From Chara braunii (taxonomy: Eukaryota > Streptophyta > Charophyceae > Charales > Characeae), in NCBI GenBank assembly GCA_003427395.1, contig BFEA01000137.1:358845-393601 (forward strand): 34,757 bases of DNA, given 5' to 3'. Below are positions 29,529 to 34,757 of this stretch, in pieces; the stretch's first letter is position 1, and each line of letters opens with the position of its first letter. Both the position numbers and the translations under genes were made by a program. The notes beneath the pieces were generated by a model. That model saw only the letters and a list, made by a program, of their open reading frames with translations, did not search any database and was not told the origin of the DNA.

Positions 29529-30066
29529 GGTACACAGACAACCTTCTAACTTTCAAGTAGGGGACAGAGTCTGGGTGAAGTAATCTGAACTGGGACAGGA
29601 ATTAAAAATCTCCAGAAAATTAATGCCATAGTACTTCGGTCCCTGGGAGGTCCTAGACATAGTTGGGGATCAGATGGACGGACCTTCTTATGTGATACGC
29701 ATCCCACCTCACCTCCGCACACACCCAGTTTTTCACGCCTCAAAGCTGGCACCTTTCGCAGAATCTGTAGAGTTTCCCTCCAGACGGTCAATGCTGCCCC
29801 CAACGATGGATGGTGAAGTCGACATCGACAGAATCGTGGAGCATCAAATGATGCCAGTGCCTAAACCGCCAGGCAGAGGCCGCCCTCCATAACCGAGAAT
29901 GCAATATCGTGTCAGATTCAGACATCATCTGGATCCCAGCGAAGATCGGTGGTTCACCAGAGAAGAGCTCATGCGAACAGCACCTCAAGTTATTGCAGGC
30001 TATGAAAGCGAACTCAAGAGGAAGACACCTGCAGATTAAAAGACTTCTCAGAGGACTATCGAAGGA
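29529..30066 (+). pseudogene. pol: Integrase C-terminus and chromodomain-like tail, element A family
   Basis: The first codons read HRQPSNFQVGDRVWVK, the segment that would follow the integrase break at 7794. Then come ELKISRKLMP, YFGPWEVLDIVGDQM, PPHLRTHPVFHASKLAPF and a chromodomain-like tail with VDIDRIVEHQMM, YRVRFRHHLDPSEDRWFTREEL and IAGYESEL. In-frame stops occur near 29579, 29628, 29890 and 30037. A polypurine tract and a family A LTR follow directly. The simplest reading is that this is the displaced end of element A, separated by about 21.7 kb of later insertions. A second, 5'-deleted copy is the alternative. Confidence 0.82.
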
Positions 30067-30078
30067 AAGGAGGAGGGA
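30061..30078 (+). promoter_or_regulatory. Polypurine tract of element A
   Basis: GAAGGAAAGGAGGAGGGA, all purine, ends two bases before the LTR. It is the primer site for plus-strand DNA synthesis. Confidence 0.75.
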
Positions 30079-30079
30079 A

Positions 30080-30383
30080 TGCGAGGATCTGAGTCCTTGG
30101 CAGGCCTAAGGGGCCCTTGTTGCAGATGTGCCCACCCTAAGTGAAGGCGGGCCTAACAAATCACGAGAGGCTCTCGGCTGTTAATTTCGTATTTGGGGTC
30201 CAGGCAGTTGTGACACGCCAGTTGGTTGAGTGAAACACAGGCCGAGCAGCAAAGACATTCCACGGCCTCCAGCCCTTTCCGGGAAATGCAGGCCCTGGTC
30301 GAGAATCACAGCCTCATACACAGACAGGTGGGAGGCCCAACTGTACGGAGGCCCAGCAGCAGCATCGGAGGCACAACCTCCTG
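30080..30383 (+). repeat. 3' LTR of element A family, truncated
   Basis: The 304 bases align to 927-1230 without gaps, at about 95 percent identity by eye. Homology ends abruptly after CCTCCTG, where element B coding begins. U3 is present, but R and U5 are missing. Confidence 0.88.
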
Positions 30384-31255
30384 AGGCCTTGGCTTGCAAG
30401 TGCGGGGAAACGGTCAACTTCCATCGGCGGACTCTTACCATTTGGGACGCCTTCGGCGTGGAAGTGTCGTGTACTATTCCTCTTCCACACCCTTCGATTC
30501 GGTGCCAAGTGGTGACGGTCAAGTCGTTCCGGGCTACTTGCGCTTACGAGCAGCCTGACGAGATAGGCCTATGCTTCCTACGGACCGTTGCGGTCGCCGT
30601 CTCTTCACCCACAAACTTGTCTTCGAACCCCCGTGTGGTGCGGTTGCTTGACAAGTTCGCCGACATCTTCGAGTCACCTACCGGTGTGGTGCCGGATCGG
30701 CCGATCTCTCACGAGGTCATTCTTGAGGCCGGTGCTGTGCCGCCGAAAGGCTGCAATTACCGCATGAGCAAGGAGGAGCTTATGGTCCTCCGCACGCAAC
30801 TGGATGACTTGTTGGACAAGGGCTGGATCTGCCCTAGTAGCTCCCCATATGGAGCGCCAGTTCTCTTCGTACGGAAGAAGAACAAGGATCTACGATTGTG
30901 CATTCACTACCGCAAGCTCAACGCGCAAACCGTCAAGAATGCGGGGCCTCTTCCTCGTATTGACGATCTCCTTGAGCAATTGGGTGGGGCAAAGTACTTT
31001 TCTAAGTTGGATTTGAAGTCGGGATATCATCAGATTTCGATCTGGCCGAACGATCGCTATAAATCCGCGTTCAAGACGCGGTATGGGCATTTTGAGTGGG
31101 TGGTCATGCCTTTTGGCCTCACCAACGCCCTGGCGACCTTTCAAGCAGCAATGACCAACGAGTTTCGTGCGATGTTGGACCAGTTCGTGCTGGTCTACTT
31201 AAACGACATTCTCGTCTATAGCCAGACATTGGAGGATCATCTTGAGCACCTTTGA
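30384..31255 (+). pseudogene. pol: Reverse transcriptase of gypsy element B (5'-truncated)
   Basis: The frame from the junction begins [16 protein letters not shown], a protease-to-RT linker, so gag and most of protease are missing. RT motifs follow: [64 protein letters not shown] and the catalytic box, which reads YLND (Tyr codon at 31196, Asn at 31202-31204) in place of YLDD. Asp to Asn here abolishes polymerase activity in known RTs. TGA at 31253 interrupts EHL-RVLETL. This family is distinct from A and C, with higher GC and different wording. Confidence 0.9.
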
Positions 31256-32000
31256 CGAGTGCTGGAGACGCTCCGCCGCGCCAAGTACAAAGCCAACTGC
31301 GACAAGTGCGATTTTTCCACAAGAGCTGGAATACTTGGGGAGGGCATCAGTCCGCTGTCGGACAAGATTCAAGCCATCCAAGAGTGGCCGGAGCCGCGGA
31401 ACGTCACGGATGTCCGTTCGTTCCTTGGCATTGTCGGCTACTACCAACGTTTCATCAAGGGATACTCGAAGATCGCGACCCACTTGACCAAGCTTCAATG
31501 CGAGGATCTACCGTTTGACTTTGGAGAGGATGCACGAGAATCATTTTGGCTCTCAAAGTCGCGCTATTATCTGTGGAGATCTTGCGAATCTACGACCCAC
31601 TATTGCCAACGCGCGTCACTACAAATGCGTCCGGCTATGGCATTGGTGTCGTCCTCGAACAACACGATGGCGTGGACTAGCACCCGGTCGAGTACTTCAG
31701 CAAGAAAATGCCCGTCGTGCACTTCATTGATGATGCACGCAAGAAGGAACTCCTAGCCTTCGTCCACACGCTCAAGCGGTGGCCGCACTTCCTCCTTGGT
31801 CGAAGTCAATTCCGATGGGTAACGGACAACAATCCATTGGTCTTCTACAAGACCCAAGACACCGTCAAAAGCACCATCGCCCGTTGGATGACTTTCATCG
31901 ACCAATTCGACTGCTTTCCCGATCACATTCCGGGGAAGTCCAACCGTTTTGCGGATGCTCTTTCACGGCGTCCGGATCATTGTACCGCAGTCTATTCGAC
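31256..32000 (+). pseudogene. pol: RT connection and RNase H of element B
   Basis: It begins after the stop with VLETLRRAKYKANCDKC and carries VRSFLGIVGYYQRFIKGY. A frameshift near 31555 leads to RNase H. Its first catalytic site reads TTNASGYGIG, again Asn for Asp, followed by a TAG at about 31678 where many family members have Trp. The rest runs from 31708 with EYFSKKMPVVH, ARKKELLAFVHTLKRW, TDNNPLVFYKT and ADALSRRPDH. Confidence 0.85.
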
Positions 32001-33281
32001 CTTCGAGATCGACGACGACCTGTGGGACAGTTTCATCCGCGGCTACCAAGCCGACCTCGAGTTTCGCGACGAGTACGGGAATTGCTCCTCTCCTAATCCG
32101 GCGCCTTCTCACTACCGGATCCAAGAGGGGTACTTGCTTGTCCACACGCGGGGGAAGGACCTTCTTTGCGTACGGAGTGACTCTCACTTGCGTACATGGT
32201 TTCTTGGCGAGTTCCACGATGCTCCCACCACCGGGCATTTTGGAGTCAATCAAACGATTGGCCGACTTCACGAGCGCTTTTGATGGCCCGGCCTTCTCGG
32301 CGACGTCACACGCTATTGCGAGTCATGCGAGATTTGCCGACGCTGCAAATCCCGCAACCATCGTCTGTACGGCGAGTTGCGACCATTACCGGTCCCCTTG
32401 CGCCGAAGGAAGCAATTGCCATGGACATTATCGGGCCGTTCCCCAAGCACAAGACCGGTGTGGATGGGATTCTCACGGTGGTCGACCGACTCGCCAAGTT
32501 CGCCATGTTTATGCCTTGCCGCTATCATGCCAAGGCACCGGACTTGGTTGAGGTTCTTTACGCTGGTTGGATTCGAACCAAGGGTTACCCCAAGGAAATC
32601 GTCTACAACCGAGACACTCGGTTCATGTCCGATTTTTGGTTGGTGCTCATCAAACGATGGGGCTCATCTCTCAAGCCAAGTTTGGCTCGCCACCCCCAAA
32701 CGGATGGCCAAACGGAGAGGGCGTATCAGACCGCAAAGGTTCTCCTTCGTACTCTCATCCGTCCCGACCAAAAGGATTGGGTTGAGCGGCTGTCGGATGT
32801 CGAGTTGGCATACAACTCGTCCATCCACCCGGCTATCGGGATGTCGCCCTTCGAGTTCAAGCACGGCTCGCTGGTCACTTCCCCGTTGGACACAATCATT
32901 CCACGAACGGTCGAGAGCGACGACCATCTTCTTTTCTTGCGTCGGATGCAAGAGCTTCTTGTCAAAGCATACGACCAGAGGGCTAAGACGCAGCAACACA
33001 TGAGCCAACAGGCCAATCGGCAGCGTCTTCCTTGTCCATTCCACGTCGGCGATCTCGTTTGGGTTTCCGCCGCAGAGTTCAACCTCGAACAAGATATCTC
33101 TCGCAAGCTCCTTCCAAAATGGATGGGGCCCTGGCCGATTGTGGCAACCGCTGGGGATGCACCCGAAGGACCTTCCTTCATCATTCAGGTGCCCGACCAC
33201 TTGCCCGTCTACCCGGTCTTTTATTGCTCCAAGTTGGCTCTTTACACGCCAGCGGAACATGACGAGTTTCCCGGGCGCTGA
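32001..33281 (+). pseudogene. pol: Integrase of gypsy element B
   Basis: The zinc domain shows EFHDAPTTGHFGVNQT (both His) and, after a TGA at 32281, YCESCEICRRCK (Cys pair). A frameshift near 32385 leads to the core: IAMDIIGPFPKH (Asp), VYNRDTRFMSDFW (Asp), TDGQTERAYQTAK (Glu). All three catalytic residues are present. ELAYNSSIHPAIGMSPF and FHVGDLVWVSAAEF follow, then KWMGPWPIVATAG and HLPVYPVFYCSKLALY, which is the conserved C-terminal SH3-like part. The frame ends in TGA at 33279. Confidence 0.9.
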
Positions 33282-33569
33282 TCGCTAGACCCACTCTTTA
33301 TGGACGGTTTTCAAGAGGTCGGTGACGTCATCTCCAAGGGACGCTACGACAACGGACCGACTGAGTACCTGGTACACTTTGCGTACTGCACTCACAAAGT
33401 TGACCGTTGGTTGACCCGTGCGGAACTCCAAGCAACAGCTCGAGATGTTCTCGCACGCTACGAACGCAAGATGCAAGGCAAGTCGGTATCTTCGGCTCCA
33501 CGCTGCACCCGCGTCCAGGTTCCACCTTCAGATCGTCAGCCTCGCCCTCGACCCGGCTTGACTTCATAA
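33282..33569 (+). pseudogene. pol: Chromodomain of element B integrase
   Basis: It lies in the same frame as the integrase, after the TGA. The text FQEVGDVISKGRYDNGP, TEYLVHFAYCTHKVDRW and LTRAELQATARDVLARY matches a chromodomain: three beta strands, an aromatic-rich middle and a final helix. Chromoviruses use it to direct insertion to marked chromatin. The basic Pro/Arg tail ends with a TAA at 33567. Confidence 0.83.
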
Positions 33570-33580
33570 GGAGGGGGGGG
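33568..33580 (+). promoter_or_regulatory. Polypurine tract of element B
   Basis: AAGGAGGGGGGGG lies immediately before the LTR start TGTTACATG. The arrangement is classical for Ty3/gypsy elements. Confidence 0.85.
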
Positions 33581-33649
33581 TGTTACATGCTGCGCCTGCA
33601 ACAGGCTGCACGACCCATTTTCAGGCCCGTGATGTTTTCAGCCCGAAAG

Positions 33650-33759
33650 CCTGAAAACAAGGGCCTACAGGCCCTGTGTCGTTTCAGCCTAAAATAGGGC
33701 CTTCCAGGCCCTGAGTCTTTTCAGCCTGAAACAGAGGGCCATTTTCAGGCCCTCATAAG
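33650..33759. repeat. Three tandem 37-38 bp U3 units, element B LTR
   Basis: Units start at 33650, 33688 and 33725, each with CCT(G/A)AAA, then GGGCC and AGGCCCT, and the first two end in TTTCAG. A partial unit precedes them at about 33616. The arrangement resembles promoter-proximal repeats in LTRs. Confidence 0.8.
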
Positions 33760-33909
33760 ATCGACCTGCCCTGAAACTTAGGCACCAGACTAGGGTTCTA
33801 GCACAGGCCATTTTGGGCCTGTTTTCAAGACAACCTTTGTTTGAGCTTCAACGCCAGGGTCTGACACGTTTTGGCATTGGCAAGAGCAGCCTCCTGGACG
33901 GGCCAGCAC

Positions 33910-33917
33910 TATATAAG
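33910..33917 (+). promoter_or_regulatory. TATA box of element B LTR
   Basis: TATATAAG lies 329 bases after the LTR start and is followed by a GC-rich stretch. It is a likely transcription start signal for the element's RNA. Confidence 0.65.
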
Positions 33918-34230
33918 ACTGGCCCGCCCTACAGGCTGCAGGTAGTTCATAGGGACTTCCGAGGCACTTCACGTGCTGTTCAGGAGGCAGGAGGTAGTCT
34001 TCAGGATTCGGCAGCAGCACTCTGGAGGAGCGCTACAGTAGTAGTAGTAGCGTTAGCAGTAGTCTTCAGCGCTAGCAGTAGTCTTCAGCGCTGGGCGCTA
34101 GTAGGAGCTAGAGTAGTACTGGAGGGAGAGAGAGATTGGGCGGAGGCCAGGGAGACTTACCTGCAGCGCCATAGCTCCAGCTTCGTCTTCGAGGTACCTT
34201 CAACACAGCGCCATCTTCACAGGTTAGTAC

Positions 34231-34757
34231 CTGGCACATGAGAGAGAGAGAGTTCTTCTTCTTCCTCTTCTCAGTCCTCAATCTCCCTCTCACCCTCTCG
34301 CTACCTGACTTCACTGCATCAGCAGACTACGAGAGAGCGGGCTTGGTGACATTTGGATCCAGATTCGACATTGGGCTTCAGACAATTGACGAGGGATTAT
34401 CTGGGACTTGTACCGAAGACTTGGTGTTGAGGACATTTTCATCTTCCCCCTTCTTCTTCGTCTGATCCCCTCCTCTTCGTCTGTGTATGGTCTGGACCTG
34501 GCACATTCTTCCTGTGTGTGTAATGAACCCAAGTCGTGATGATACTTGTTGATAATGCAAGTCCACAAGTCGTCAATCAGCTGATGAGATATCAATAGTG
34601 AAATCGTTACCAGATACAAAGAGATGGATAATCATACAAAGACGAATAAGCAAGAGGTTGGGAAGATAGACTTAGAGGGTGGAGAAGAATACTGCGCCCA
34701 CTTCCTCTTCGGGCTTCCCTCCCAATGTCGCCACCTCAGCAACAATGATTGGAACGA
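34231..34757. other. LTR remainder or flank, no gene recognised
   Basis: The sequence contains a CT-rich stretch (34250-34310) and short repeats of CCTGGCACAT (34210 and 34498). Frames of 60-100 codons on both strands show no domain. I could not tell whether this is still element B LTR. Confidence 0.4.

Larger units (their letters stand above)
33581..34230 (+). repeat. 3' LTR of gypsy element B (right edge not found)
   Basis: The LTR starts TGTTACATG after the polypurine tract. U3 has three tandem 37-38 bp units (33650-33759) and a TATATAAG at 33910. After it come short (GTA)n and GCAGTAGTCTTCAGCGCT repeats at 34034-34100. The LTR may continue to the end of the window. No CA end or target duplication was recognised. 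Confidence 0.75.

Noticed and set aside
29092-29556. Arg/Glu-rich and Ser/Leu-rich frames resembling SR proteins
   Set aside because: They are translations of the (CT)n microsatellite.

Overview
The window reads as a repeat-dense nuclear segment of a plant-lineage eukaryote. I find no host gene, rRNA, tRNA or CRISPR array. The evidence for a plant-type genome is Ty3/gypsy retrotransposons with chromodomain-like integrase tails, a LINE whose ORF2 ends in a plant-type zf-RVT zinc-binding domain, a hAT-type DNA element and a telo-box-like motif. From memory, the gag and pol sequences resemble those of charophyte green algae, especially Chara, but this is tentative and was not searched. Runs and scattered Ns show a draft assembly.

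Layout. 1-926: GC-rich minisatellite and non-coding sequence. 927-7794: gypsy element A on the + strand, with its 5' LTR, leader, gag, protease, reverse transcriptase, RNase H and most of integrase, all broken by stops and frameshifts. 7795 to about 17.4 kb: a LINE on the - strand. Its poly(A) tail is the T-run at 7795-7810. Its ORF2 (endonuclease, RT, zf-RVT) is split by an LTR-like insertion at about 12120-13245. Its ORF1 has a CCHC knuckle. 17.56-17.93 kb: a G-rich minisatellite. 17944 to about 28.1 kb: gypsy element C, with near-identical LTRs at 17944 and 27445, a 999-bp N gap, a TTGACC minisatellite, a gag N-terminal half in reverse orientation, a long pol ORF and an integrase. The integrase is interrupted by a 1334-bp hAT-like element with perfect 8-bp target duplications. 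28.1-29.5 kb: tandem duplications and a (CT)n tract. 29529-30383: integrase tail and 3' LTR start of an element of family A, probably the other end of element A. 30384-34757: a 5'-truncated chromovirus-like gypsy element B with pol, chromodomain, polypurine tract and 3' LTR.

The parts fit a nested history. Element A received the LINE. The LINE received an LTR element, and element C sits upstream of the LINE. Element C later received the hAT element. Element B abuts a truncated A LTR. Nearly every coding region is decayed. The longest intact frame is the 817-codon element C pol, and even there the first RNase H aspartate is asparagine.

I found no convincing new multi-gene system. The most notable items are the non-autonomous hAT-like element, the reversed gag half in element C, a 258-bp perfect palindrome that looks like an assembly artefact, and a hairpin conserved between otherwise diverged LTRs.
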